Of a stretch of DNA of 57,685 nucleotides, positions 35,282 through 44,232 are shown one piece after another. The translations under genes and the position numbers were made by a program. Each line of letters opens with the position of its first letter. Position 1 is the first letter of the stretch. The stretch comes from an uncultured Muribaculaceae bacterium (GTDB lineage: Bacteria > Bacteroidota > Bacteroidia > Bacteroidales > Muribaculaceae), in NCBI GenBank assembly GCA_947381945.1, contig CANCXM010000018.1, positions 1-57,685 of the forward strand. Reading direction: 5' to 3'. The notes under the pieces were generated by a model, which was not told where the DNA came from, made no database searches, and saw only the letters and a program-made list of their open reading frames with translations.

Positions 35282-35328
35282 AAAGCAACAGAGGCACTAC
35301 GGTTTTCGCGTAGTGCCTCTGTTGCTTT
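35282..35328. terminator. Bidirectional terminator
   Basis: A 20-bp perfect stem (35282-35301 with 35309-35328) with a 7-nt loop. It is flanked by A's on the left and T's on the right, so it can end both the small membrane gene (+) and asnS (-). Confidence 0.85.
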
Positions 35329-35349
35329 ATCATGATTTATAAGTATGTC

Positions 35350-36741
35350 TTAGAATTCAGCCTTGCCCGGAGTGCGGGGGAAGGGAATCACGTCGCGGAT
35401 ATTGGTCATGCCGGTAACGAAGAGCACGAGGCGTTCGAAACCGAGGCCGAAACCGGAGTGAGGAACAGTGCCGAAGCGGCGGGTGTCGAGATACCACCAC
35501 ATATCCTTCATCGGGATACCGAGTTCCTCGATGCGGGCAAGGAGTTTGTCGTAGTTCTCCTCGCGCTCCGAACCGCCGATAATCTCACCGATATGCGGGA
35601 AGAGCACGTCCATCGCACGGACAGTCTTGCCGTCCTCATTCTGCTTCATATAGAAAGCCTTGATTTCCTTCGGATAGTCAGTGAGGATAACGGGCTTCTT
35701 GAAGTGCTCCTCGACGAGATAACGTTCGTGCTCGCTCTGGAGGTCAGTTCCCCAGTGTACGGGGAATTCAAATTTCTTACCTGACTCCTCAAGAATCTTG
35801 ACGCCCTCGCCATAGCTGAGACGGACGAAGTCATTCTCAACCACGAATTTCAGACGTTCGATAAGATCCTTGTCATACATCTCCTGAAGGAAGGTGATGT
35901 CGTCGATTGAATGTTCAAGAGCATAGTTGATACAATACTTCACGAACTCCTCGGCGAGATCCATATTGTCAGTGATGTCATAGAAAGCCATTTCAGGCTC
36001 GATCATCCAGAACTCCGAAAGGTGGCGGGGAGTGTTGGAATTCTCGGCGCGGAAAGTCGGGCCGAAAGTATAGATCTGACCGAGGGAGGTAGCTCCAAGC
36101 TCACCTTCGAGCTGACCGGACACTGTCAGTGCAGTGGGCTTGCCGAAGAAGTCCTGCGAATAGTCGGTCTTACCCTCCTCATCCTTGGGAAGATTGTTGA
36201 GATCGAGGGTTGTCACCTGGAACATCGCGCCAGCGCCCTCACAGTCACTTGCAGTGATGAGAGGAGTGTGGAGATACTGGAAACCACGTTCGTTGAAGAA
36301 CTTGTGGATGGCGAAAGCAAGAGTGCTGCGCACGCGGAGGATTGCGCCAAACGTGTTGGTACGGGGACGGAGGTGGGCTATCTCGCGGAGGAATTCAAGG
36401 GTGTGGCCCTTCTTCTGGAGAGGATAGCTCTCAACATCGGCAGTACCGTAGACAAGGAGAGTGTCAGCCTGCACTTCGCAGGTCTGACCCTTACCCTGTG
36501 ATTCGACGAGTGTGCCTTTGACACAGATGCTCGAACCGGTTGTGACAGGCTTGAGTTCCTCTTCGCTGAACTTGGCCATGTCAAACACAATCTGGATATT
36601 TTTGATTGTCGAACCGTCATTGAGTTGCACAAACTGGACATGCTTGTTGCCACGGCGGGTGCGGACCCAACCCTTGGCCTCAACTTCAGTGCCAATGAGC
36701 GATGCATCTTTGAGCAGATCGACTACTTTAGTCCTTTTCAT
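35350..36741 (-). CDS. asnS: Asparaginyl-tRNA synthetase
   Basis: Charges tRNA-Asn with asparagine. The 463-aa class IIb enzyme has an N-terminal OB-fold anticodon-binding domain ([24 protein letters not shown], broken here over residues 18-41), motif 2 [21 protein letters not shown] (about 230-250, in pieces) and motif 3 [12 protein letters not shown] near the C-terminus. The GSxE-free layout and Asn-binding region match AsnRS rather than AspRS. It lies 38 nt downstream of the rluB-like gene and may be co-transcribed with it. Confidence 0.96.
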   Translation of the reverse strand: MKRTKVVDLLKDASLIGTEVEAKGWVRTRRGNKHVQFVQLNDGSTIKNIQIVFDMAKFSEEELKPVTTGSSICVKGTLVESQGKGQTCEVQADTLLVYGTADVESYPLQKKGHTLEFLREIAHLRPRTNTFGAILRVRSTLAFAIHKFFNERGFQYLHTPLITASDCEGAGAMFQVTTLDLNNLPKDEEGKTDYSQDFFGKPTALTVSGQLEGELGATSLGQIYTFGPTFRAENSNTPRHLSEFWMIEPEMAFYDITDNMDLAEEFVKYCINYALEHSIDDITFLQEMYDKDLIERLKFVVENDFVRLSYGEGVKILEESGKKFEFPVHWGTDLQSEHERYLVEEHFKKPVILTDYPKEIKAFYMKQNEDGKTVRAMDVLFPHIGEIIGGSEREENYDKLLARIEELGIPMKDMWWYLDTRRFGTVPHSGFGLGFERLVLFVTGMTNIRDVIPFPRTPGKAEF

Positions 36742-36779
36742 TACAGATGTGAAATATGATTATAGATTAAGTCAACTGT

Positions 36780-38336
36780 TTATTGCTCGAAAGAACCCAT
36801 TTTGAGGAAGTTGACCTCTTCCTGGGTGAGATAGCGCCAGCGACCGCGGGGGAGGTTCTTCTTGGTGAGGCCTGCGAAGTAGACACGATCAAGCTTGGTG
36901 ACGTGGTAACCGAGGCTCTCGAAGATACGGCGCACGATGCGGTTGCGTCCGGAGTGGATTTCGATACCGGCCTGATTGCGATCAGTCTCGGTAGCGTAGG
37001 AGATGGCATCGGCATGGATAGGACCATCCTCAAGCTCGATACCGTCGGCGATACGCTGCATATCCTCCTCGGCGATGTCCTTGTCGGTCCAGACGTGGTA
37101 AATCTTTTTCTTCACGAACTTCGGGTGAGTGAGCTTCGATGCGAGGTCACCGTCGTTGGTGAGCAGAAGGACACCGGTGGTGTTGCGGTCGAGACGACCT
37201 ACAGGGTAGATGCGCTCCTCGCAAGCACCCTTCACGAGATCCATGACGGTCAGACGGCCATTGGGATCATCGCTGGTGGTCACGCAATCCTTCGGTTTGT
37301 TGAGAAGGATGTAGCACTTGCTTTCGAGGGTGACAACCTTGTCGTTATACTCAACAACGTCGCTGTGAGAAATCTTGGTTCCGAGTTCGGTGACAACCTC
37401 TCCGTTGACCTTGATGAGACCCTGCTGAATGTATTCGTCAGCTTCACGACGTGAGCAGAGACCTGCGTTGGCCATGAACTTGTTGAGACGGATCTGCTCG
37501 TTGGGATCGGGCAGAGGCATCTCGTATTCGATACGGCGGGGACGCGGAGTGAAGCTGCGTCCGCCCTGCGGCATACCGAACTGATTCTGACGGTTGTTGG
37601 GCTTCTTGAAACCACCCTGCTGACGGTTGTTGTAGCCGCCCTGACGGTTGTTGTTGTAGCCGCCCTGGCGGTTGTTGTTATAGCCACCCTGAGGACGGTT
37701 GTTGTTGTAGCCGCCCTGACGGTTGTTGTTATAACCGCCCTGTTGACGGTTGTTGTTGTAGCCGCCCTGCTGACGGTTGTTGTTATAGCCGCCCTGACGG
37801 TTGTTGTTGTAGCCACCCTGGCGGTTGTTGTTATAGCCGCCCTGACGGTTGTTGTTATAGCCGCCCTGACGGTTGTTGTTATAGTGATTACCGTTGTTGT
37901 AACCGCCCTGATTGTTGTAGCGGTTGTAAGAGGGACGTGGCTGATAGCCGGTACCCTCACCTTCAGTTGTGGCCGCAGAAGTGCCTTCGGCTGAAGTCTG
38001 GACTTCGCCTTCGAGCTGGGGATTTGCCTGCGGACGGGGCTGATAGTTGTTGTAACGGTTGTTATTGTTGTTGTAACGGTTGTTGTAACCGCCCTGATTG
38101 TTGTTATAGCGGTTGTTGCCATAACCACCCTGACGATTGTTGTTGTAGGGACGGGGCTGATAGGGACGGTTATTGCCGTAGGAATTGTACGAGCCTTGAT
38201 GACGTTCTTGAGAATCAGGCTGATGGCTGCTGCCCTCCTGCGTGTTAAAATCGTTGCTGTGGTTGTCGGCACTGTCTGAGCTTACCGGGCGCACTCCGAT
38301 GCGCGGGCGCTTGCTTTTCTTTTCGTTGCTGTCCAT
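36780..38336 (-). CDS. RluB-type pseudouridine synthase with a repeat-rich N-terminal tail
   Basis: The last 240 residues are a complete RluB/RsuA-type enzyme: an S4 RNA-binding domain (RLNKFMANAGLCSRREADEY, split around residue 285) and a catalytic domain with YPVGRLDRNTTG holding the active-site Asp, so it isomerises uridine in rRNA. The first roughly 270 residues are disordered and low in complexity, rich in Gly, Tyr, Asn, Arg and Gln, including nine GGYNNNR units and one GGYNNR. The tail likely binds RNA or promotes condensation. Related tails occur in other Bacteroidota homologues, but length varies. Confidence 0.9.
   Translation of the reverse strand: MDSNEKKSKRPRIGVRPVSSDSADNHSNDFNTQEGSSHQPDSQERHQGSYNSYGNNRPYQPRPYNNNRQGGYGNNRYNNNQGGYNNRYNNNNNRYNNYQPRPQANPQLEGEVQTSAEGTSAATTEGEGTGYQPRPSYNRYNNQGGYNNGNHYNNNRQGGYNNNRQGGYNNNRQGGYNNNRQGGYNNNRQQGGYNNNRQQGGYNNNRQGGYNNNRPQGGYNNNRQGGYNNNRQGGYNNRQQGGFKKPNNRQNQFGMPQGGRSFTPRPRRIEYEMPLPDPNEQIRLNKFMANAGLCSRREADEYIQQGLIKVNGEVVTELGTKISHSDVVEYNDKVVTLESKCYILLNKPKDCVTTSDDPNGRLTVMDLVKGACEERIYPVGRLDRNTTGVLLLTNDGDLASKLTHPKFVKKKIYHVWTDKDIAEEDMQRIADGIELEDGPIHADAISYATETDRNQAGIEIHSGRNRIVRRIFESLGYHVTKLDRVYFAGLTKKNLPRGRWRYLTQEEVNFLKMGSFEQ
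37616..37890 (-). repeat. Coding tandem repeats in the rluB-like gene
   Basis: About ten tandem units of 24 or 27 nt encode GGYNNNRQ or GGYNNNRQQ. The DNA units are nearly identical, differing mainly in Gly and Tyr wobble bases, so copy number could change by slippage without shifting the frame. Confidence 0.85.
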
Positions 38337-38536
38337 GAAGTGATTCTTAATTTTGAGTTGAGATAATTGTGGATAATTTTAGTGCATGCCTCGCGGCTGT
38401 CTTACGGTTGATGTGAAGTTTGTATCTCTTCTTGTAAACTTAAAGTTAACTGTTTGAAAAACTCGATTATTAAACCCAAATTTTCCTATCGGATAGAGTT
38501 GTGTGCGGAACAATAAGTTCCATCACAACTCATCTG

Positions 38537-38570
38537 CAAATTTAGACATAATTTTTATTTTTTCCTACAA
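38537..38570 (-). promoter_or_regulatory. Likely promoter of the rluB-like gene
   Basis: TAAATTTG on the minus strand (38537-38544) with TTG at 38568-38570, spacer 23 nt. It would give a leader of about 190 nt. The rest of the stretch 38337-38637 shows no gene. An imperfect inverted repeat, GAGTTGTG (38496-38503) with CACAACTC (38524-38531), lies in it. Confidence 0.45.
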
Positions 38571-38637
38571 TAAGTGCAGGATTTTTAGCATTAAAAAACT
38601 GCAATTTTGACCACGAAAGGACAAAAAGATGCAAAAA

Positions 38638-39507
38638 TCAGCTAAAAACTACAGTTTTATTGTCGTAGGTGAGGATTTTGCGCTGGATATGTTTCTCGAC
38701 CGCGCGTGAAAGCACGATCTTTTCAAGATCGCGTCCCTTCTTCACAAGTTCGTCAATGGTGTCCTTGTGAGTGATGCGGACCACGTCCTGTTCGATAATC
38801 GGGCCTGCGTCAAGGTCGGCGGTGACATAGTGGCTGGTCGCGCCTATGAGCTTCACGCCGCGTTCGTAGGCCTGATGATATGGCTTCGCTCCGACAAAGG
38901 CCGGAAGGAAGGAATGGTGGATATTGATGATGCGGTTGGGATAGCGGTTGATGAAATCTTCGGAAAGCACTTGCATGTAGCGGGCGAGCACAATGAAATC
39001 AACACCATAGCGATCAAGGAGTTCAAACTCCCGCTGCTCCATCTCTGCCTTATTGTCACGATTCACCGGAATGTGTTCAAAGGGGATGTTGAATTGCTTG
39101 CCGGCTATCGCAAGGTCAGGATGATTGCTGATGATGACAGGAATATCGACATCCCACTCCCCTGCCATGTGACGCGAAAGCATGTCGTAGAGACAGTGAG
39201 ACATCTTGCTGACAAAAATCGCCATCTTCTGCCGACGTTTGGAGAAACTTATACGGTAGGTCAAGGCGTAACGGGTCGCATAGAGGGTGTTGAAATACTC
39301 ATCAATCTTCTCCGAAGGTATGAGAAAATCCTCAAGCTCCCACTCGACGCGCATGTAGAACACACCGTTCACACGGTCGACATACTGGTCAAGATAGATG
39401 ATATTTCCCCGGTTGGTCGTGATGAACTCGGTGATGACCGCTATGATGCCGGGCTGGTCCGGACAGTGCATCCTGAGGATTGCTGTAGGCTTCTTTTTTG
39501 TTTCCAC
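38638..39507 (-). CDS. purU: Formyltetrahydrofolate deformylase
   Basis: Hydrolyses 10-formyl-THF to THF and formate, balancing the one-carbon pool. The 289-aa protein has an N-terminal ACT domain (LRMHCPDQPGIIAVITEFI, residues 11-29) that marks PurU rather than PurN, and a formyltransferase domain with NIHHSFLPAF (catalytic Asn and His, about 195-204) and SHYVTADLDAGPII (catalytic Asp, about 225-238). A promoter lies at 39545-39577. Confidence 0.94.
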   Translation of the reverse strand: METKKKPTAILRMHCPDQPGIIAVITEFITTNRGNIIYLDQYVDRVNGVFYMRVEWELEDFLIPSEKIDEYFNTLYATRYALTYRISFSKRRQKMAIFVSKMSHCLYDMLSRHMAGEWDVDIPVIISNHPDLAIAGKQFNIPFEHIPVNRDNKAEMEQREFELLDRYGVDFIVLARYMQVLSEDFINRYPNRIINIHHSFLPAFVGAKPYHQAYERGVKLIGATSHYVTADLDAGPIIEQDVVRITHKDTIDELVKKGRDLEKIVLSRAVEKHIQRKILTYDNKTVVFS

Positions 39508-39544
39508 TTCGCGTCAATTGATTTCGTTATGCAAAAATATTTTG

Positions 39545-39577
39545 CAAAATTACAGAATATTTCCACAAAACACACAA
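39545..39577 (-). promoter_or_regulatory. Likely promoter of purU
   Basis: TAATTTTG on the minus strand (39545-39552) with TTG at 39575-39577, 22 nt apart. The start would be about 30 nt before the purU ATG. Confidence 0.5.
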
Positions 39578-39757
39578 CTTCTGCTATAAAATTGACATTG
39601 CGCAATATAATCAATGCTATAAAAAGGAGTATGTCGAAATCACCCGCATCATAATATGGGGCGATTCCGACACATCCTGTAGACATTGACGGTGTGCTCG
39701 TTACTGAATCCTTATCACACTGTCATCACAAAGGTTGCGTAAAAAAACAACCTGTAG

Positions 39758-41758
39758 TTATTTCACACGGGCGAGAATCAGGGCCGAACGGGGTGCCACA
39801 GTCATCTTGCCCCCCTTGGCTGTGCCGAGACCTTCCGCATTGATGCGGCCATCCTCGGCAATCACTGTCCAGTCCCCTTTGGCAATCTTGACTTCGCGGG
39901 CATCATCCGAACCGTTGAACACAAGCTTGATTTCCTTCCATTCGTCACCATTGGCATTGTCAACGAGCGAATATGAAATCAGGTTAGGTTCGCTGACCTT
40001 GTCGAACTTGAGATGTTTTGCCACATCCTCAGCGGTCGTCATACGGAAAGCAGGGTGCGACTTGCGGAGTTTGATAAGCTCCTTGTAGTAGTTGAACTGG
40101 TCAGCGTTGGAGTGTTTGAGGCTCCAGTCAATGGCGTTGATCGAATCCGGATAATTATAGGAGTTATGGACACCCTTCTTGTCGCGGAAAAGTTCTTCAC
40201 CTGCAAACATGAAAGGAGTGCCCTGCGATGTGAAGATGATTGTCTGGGCCAGACGCGCGGCACGCTGACGCTCTGCATCTGTCGCATTCGGCATCGACTT
40301 GCGGAGCTTGTCGGTCAGCATAAGGTCATCGTGACACGACACATAGTTTATAATCTGTGTGGGAGCCGATGCGTAAGGGAATTTCGAGTTGTTTCCCTTG
40401 GAATAGTCCACCTGTGGATGGGCCGTAGCGCCGACGATACCGATTTTTACAGTCTCTTCAAGTCCGGGCTTGCCTGTGGCGAAACCTCGGTCGGAAGCAT
40501 CGGTGTAGTGGCCCTTTATGGCATCGCGGATGTCATCGCTGAACACTGCAATCTGAGGCATCTTGGCCACATTCTCTTTCAGCGCGCGCTGCTCGACGGG
40601 GAGTGGCGAATCGCCTGCCGTCCAACCCTCGCCATAGACAAAGATGTCGGGGTTGATTTCCTTCAGCGCGGCGATGACCTCGTTCATGGTCTCGATGTCG
40701 TGGATGGCCATGAGGTCGAAACGGAAACCGTCGATATGATATTCCTTGGCCCAATATTTCACTGAGTTGATGATGTAGTCGCGCATCTGCTGGCGCTCCG
40801 AGGCAGTCTCGTTGCCGCAACCGGAAGCATCGCTGTAGCTGCCGTCGGCACGATGACGGTAGTAGTAGCCGGGAGCTGTCAGGGAGAAGTTTGAATCGTC
40901 ATTGTTTGCCGTATGGTTGTAGACCACGTCCATGACAACTCCGATACCGTTGTCATGAAGATTCTTTATCATTTTCTTCATCTCAACTACTCTCGCAGCG
41001 GGGTCAGCCGGATTGGTGGAATATGAGCCTTCGGGAGCATTGTAGTTGAACGGATCATAGCCCCAGTTGTAGCGGTTTGCTGCGAGATTGGCCTCATCGA
41101 CACTGTTGTAGTCGTATGAGGGAAGAATGTGGATATGTGTCACCCCAAGATCCTTGAGGTGATCGATACCTGTGGCATCCCCCAGTCCATTGGTCGTCGC
41201 TTCTTCGGTAAGTGCGAGGAATTTACCCTTGTTGACTATTCCTGAGCTGGGATGCTGCGAGAAATCGCGATGGTGCATCTCATAAAGGACAGCATCGTTG
41301 ATATTGGCGATTTTCGGACCCTTGTCGGTCTCCCAACCTTCGGGATTGGTGGTCGAGAAGTCAATTATGGCAGCACGTTGTCCGTTCGTACCGACAGCCT
41401 TTGCCCAGACTCCCGGAGTCTCTGCAAGCCATTTGCCTTTGTCGAGGACCGAAAAAGTGTAGAACGTCCCATAGAGCTTTTCGGGGACATTTGCCACCCA
41501 TGTGCCCTTCTCGCTTCTGGTCATGGCGATGGTGTCTATGGCAGCGGTGTTGCGGTCCGTGGGATAGAGAATCACGCGGGCACCTTCGGCTGCGGGCGAC
41601 CATAGCCTCCAGTGTGTGCCGCTGTTGTCGACAGTGAGTTCAAGGTCGTCGCCATTGTAACTCGGATAATTCATAAACTCGGCATCAATATTCTGAGCCG
41701 TAACGGCCGAAGCCGCGCTAAGTGCAAGCATTGTCACGAGGGATAATCCTTGGTTCAT
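39758..41758 (-). CDS. Pullulanase-type GH13 enzyme, exported
   Basis: A 666-aa alpha-glucan debranching enzyme of type I pullulanase pattern. The N-terminus is a signal peptide ending near AVTAQ, followed by a carbohydrate-binding/N domain (THWRLWSPAAEGARVILY), the pullulanase motif YNWGYDP (about residue 230), the nucleophile in GFRFDLMAIHD, the acid/base Glu in YGEGWTAGD, and HDDLMLTDK. It should cut alpha-1,6 branches of pullulan, starch or glycogen in the periplasm. No SusC/SusD pair is nearby, so it is not part of a visible uptake locus. Confidence 0.9.
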   Translation of the reverse strand: MNQGLSLVTMLALSAASAVTAQNIDAEFMNYPSYNGDDLELTVDNSGTHWRLWSPAAEGARVILYPTDRNTAAIDTIAMTRSEKGTWVANVPEKLYGTFYTFSVLDKGKWLAETPGVWAKAVGTNGQRAAIIDFSTTNPEGWETDKGPKIANINDAVLYEMHHRDFSQHPSSGIVNKGKFLALTEEATTNGLGDATGIDHLKDLGVTHIHILPSYDYNSVDEANLAANRYNWGYDPFNYNAPEGSYSTNPADPAARVVEMKKMIKNLHDNGIGVVMDVVYNHTANNDDSNFSLTAPGYYYRHRADGSYSDASGCGNETASERQQMRDYIINSVKYWAKEYHIDGFRFDLMAIHDIETMNEVIAALKEINPDIFVYGEGWTAGDSPLPVEQRALKENVAKMPQIAVFSDDIRDAIKGHYTDASDRGFATGKPGLEETVKIGIVGATAHPQVDYSKGNNSKFPYASAPTQIINYVSCHDDLMLTDKLRKSMPNATDAERQRAARLAQTIIFTSQGTPFMFAGEELFRDKKGVHNSYNYPDSINAIDWSLKHSNADQFNYYKELIKLRKSHPAFRMTTAEDVAKHLKFDKVSEPNLISYSLVDNANGDEWKEIKLVFNGSDDAREVKIAKGDWTVIAEDGRINAEGLGTAKGGKMTVAPRSALILARVK

Positions 41759-41931
41759 TGTTGGAAAAATGGTATTAATTGTTTGAAAAGAATCGGAAAC
41801 GTCAAATTTGCGGGGACGGTCTTTCGATTCGTCCCCACAAATCCGGCATTTCCATTGAGTAAGTATGGAAATAAAAGTATTTTTTCAGTCAGTGTGTGAT
41901 TCAATAGTGCAAGATGGTGTTTCCCGGTCCG

Positions 41932-42810
41932 TCAGTCAACCTCGATTACGAGGAAGTTGGAAAGCTGCCAGAACTTATCGGGATTAGTAATCATGATGAC
42001 CTTCTGACCACCCTGGTTCACGATATTGTAGGAGTCCTTGGGCTGAGAGGTCATGATTTTGGCCTTATCGCTGTGGGTCGGAATCTGGGTGAGCGTACGG
42101 CGGTCGGCCGCAGTGAAGTAATTTTTGTCGAAATCACCCTTCATCACCTTGGTCTTGCGGAGGAAACCTGATTCAAGAATCTTCTTTTCCTTAAGCTCCT
42201 TGTTTGTACCGATGGCATAATAAACGGTGTTGAGCTCGTTGGTTGCTGCAATTGCAGCCTCCTCGGCAGCCTGCTTCTGTGCACGTTCCTCGTTCAGACC
42301 GCAGTTGAGCGAATCATTGGCGGTTCCGAGGTCGATGACCTGGTTGCTGAGCTGCTCAATCTTGATATTGGCGCTTGCAAGCTGATTGGTGAGTGTGGCG
42401 ATTTCAGTCTGCTGCTCAGCAATCTGAGCCTTGAGATTGGAAATGGTGCGTTTGAGGGTCGAGCTTTCGCCACCATTCTCGGCAAGTTTCTTCTCAAGTT
42501 CCTCAAGACGCTGACGGCGCTCCTGAAGAGCCTGCTGGATGGCAATCATGTCGTTCTTTATCTGCTCCTTGCGCGAAGCCGATTCGCCGAGCGTTCCGGG
42601 AACGGATATGATTTTCTCAAGATCCTTTATCTGGGTCATACCCTCGGAAATGTCGTTAACAAGCACGAGAAGACTGTCCTGAGTGGCAAGTGTCTCGCGG
42701 AGATCGCCTTTGAGTTGTTCGTTCTGAGCTTCGGCATCGCGGAGCTTACCTCCGTTACAAGCTGAAAGAAGTGCAGCCGCAATGACTGCGAAAGTCGCGA
42801 TTTTTTTCAT
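41932..42810 (-). CDS. Coiled-coil lipoprotein
   Basis: A 292-aa lipoprotein. The signal ends in LLSAC with Cys18 as the lipidated residue. Residues about 25-205 are a long coiled coil rich in Glu, Gln, Lys and Leu. A globular part follows, with FLRKTKVMKGDFDKNYFTAADRRTL. It sits outside the inner leaflet, in the outer or inner membrane. The layout resembles Bacteroides lipoproteins named Cbp1-like (collagen-binding), but that is a weak guess. Two DSL sites could carry Bacteroides-type O-glycans. It is the last gene of the ribD-rsmI group, 26 nt after rsmI. Confidence 0.75.
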   Translation of the reverse strand: MKKIATFAVIAAALLSACNGGKLRDAEAQNEQLKGDLRETLATQDSLLVLVNDISEGMTQIKDLEKIISVPGTLGESASRKEQIKNDMIAIQQALQERRQRLEELEKKLAENGGESSTLKRTISNLKAQIAEQQTEIATLTNQLASANIKIEQLSNQVIDLGTANDSLNCGLNEERAQKQAAEEAAIAATNELNTVYYAIGTNKELKEKKILESGFLRKTKVMKGDFDKNYFTAADRRTLTQIPTHSDKAKIMTSQPKDSYNIVNQGGQKVIMITNPDKFWQLSNFLVIEVD

Positions 42811-42836
42811 ATAAATTCGTAGTTGAAGTGAGTCTT

Positions 42837-43550
42837 TTATGAATCTTTATACTTGTTCTTGTGAACTTTCGGGCCGGAATTCTCTCCGGCACCTATGACA
42901 ATAACAATTTCTCCTCGCGGAATGTTCTGGCCGAAATATTCAATAAGTTCACCCAATGTTCCATTGACCGTAGTGTTGTGGAGCTTGGAAATCTCGCGCG
43001 ATACAGAGGCGGGACGGTCGCTCCCACAGGCTTCGGCAAACTGTTCAAGAGTCTTCACAAGGCGCAGTGGCGACTCGTAGACAATTGAGGTGCAATCGCT
43101 TTCAGCAATCTTCTCTATGCGCGTCTGCCTTCCTTTCTTGGGAGGGAGAAAACCTTCGAACGTGAATCGGTCAGTAGGGAGACCTGAATTGACAAGTGCA
43201 GGGACAAAAGCCGTGGCTCCCGGAAGCGTCTCCACCTCGATTCCCTCGCGCCGGCACTCGCGGGTGAGCAGAAATCCGGGGTCACTTATGCCCGGAGTAC
43301 CTGCATCGGAAATCAGCGCCACCGTCTCGTCGGCCAACAGTCGTTCGATTATCGGGCGTACGGTCGTGTGCTCGTTGAACTTGTGGTGGCTCGAACAAGG
43401 CGTGGTGATGTCGAAATGCTTCAGAAGCACACCCGATGTACGCGTATCCTCCGCATATATCCGGTTGCAGGTCCGCAGCACCTCGACAGCTCTCGGTGTC
43501 ATGTCGGCCATGTTGCCGACAGGGGTCGGTACGATATAAAGCTTGCCCAT
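42837..43550 (-). CDS. rsmI: 16S rRNA 2'-O-ribose C1402 methyltransferase
   Basis: Methylates the ribose of C1402 in 16S rRNA near the P site. The 237-aa protein begins MGKLYIVPTPVGNMADMT, the strongly conserved RsmI start. It continues with EDTRTSGVLLKHF (about residues 36-48), ALISDAGTPGISDPG (about 82-96) and PGATAFVPALVNSGL (about 111-125), the SAM-binding region. I placed the start at 43550 because the 27 residues upstream do not belong to the family and overlap the neighbouring gene's end. Part of a tightly packed group. Confidence 0.95.
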   Translation of the reverse strand: MGKLYIVPTPVGNMADMTPRAVEVLRTCNRIYAEDTRTSGVLLKHFDITTPCSSHHKFNEHTTVRPIIERLLADETVALISDAGTPGISDPGFLLTRECRREGIEVETLPGATAFVPALVNSGLPTDRFTFEGFLPPKKGRQTRIEKIAESDCTSIVYESPLRLVKTLEQFAEACGSDRPASVSREISKLHNTTVNGTLGELIEYFGQNIPRGEIVIVIGAGENSGPKVHKNKYKDS

Positions 43551-43560
43551 CTGCAACCGA

Positions 43561-44232
43561 TTAGAAATGCTTCCCGACAATCGCCATGAATTCCTTAACA
43601 ACAGGACTCGTCTCGTCCCAGCAGAGGTCATTGAAGAAATATTCCTCAGCCTCCTCCATGCTCGACATGGAACCTATCACATCGACAGTCTCCTTGAATT
43701 CCTCGTCGGAGTTGCGGAACAACTCGCGACGGAAACGAAAACGGTCGTTGAGTGTGAATGCTTTGGAAATGTCGGCCGCACGCTGGCGTGCGAGTTTTTC
43801 GTCAAGTGTCAGTTGTGAATCAGCCGAGAGTGTATCGTTGACGGTGACAGGCATGTCGGCATCGTCGCGCTCCTCTTCGAGTGCGTTTTCAGCCACGGCT
43901 TCGTCATCGGCGGCAGTATTGTCGGCGACATCTGCAGCGGATTCTTCAGCAACCGTCACGGATACAGACGGCTCTACGGCATTCTCAGCGCAAGCCTCGA
44001 TTCCGGCTGAAACCTCAGCCTCGGCTACAGCTTCCGCGCTGTCGTCAGCAACCTCCGGAACAACGGACACCTCTTCTGCCGTCAGTCCGGCGAGAAGTTG
44101 TCCGGCCTTCCCGATGAGCAGTTTTTTCATCTCCGGGCTCGCCTCCTCTCCACGTTCGATACGCAGCATGAGCAGCCCTTCAATCTCGTAGGCCAGATTC
44201 AGAAGCCCTTTCATATCATTGATTGTCTTCAT
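43561..44232 (-). CDS. Acidic protein of unknown function, conserved C-terminal block
   Basis: About 223 aa in three parts: an N-terminal helical segment (about 1-45), a very acidic Ala/Glu/Val/Asp linker (about 50-145), and a C-terminal helical block with AFTLNDRFRFRRELF and SSMEEAEEYFFNDLCWDE (about 155-223). I recall similar C-terminal blocks in other Bacteroidales hypothetical proteins, but no function. No signal peptide or membrane segment. The gene overlaps the dacB end by about 17 nt and precedes rsmI by 10 nt, so translation coupling is likely. The choice between ATGs at 44238 and 44232 is uncertain. Confidence 0.7.
   Translation of the reverse strand: MKTINDMKGLLNLAYEIEGLLMLRIERGEEASPEMKKLLIGKAGQLLAGLTAEEVSVVPEVADDSAEAVAEAEVSAGIEACAENAVEPSVSVTVAEESAADVADNTAADDEAVAENALEEERDDADMPVTVNDTLSADSQLTLDEKLARQRAADISKAFTLNDRFRFRRELFRNSDEEFKETVDVIGSMSSMEEAEEYFFNDLCWDETSPVVKEFMAIVGKHF

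Noticed and set aside
37616..37890. Regular 24-27-nt DNA repeats that look like a CRISPR array
   Set aside because: No unique spacers, and the frame encodes GGYNNNR units in the rluB-like gene.
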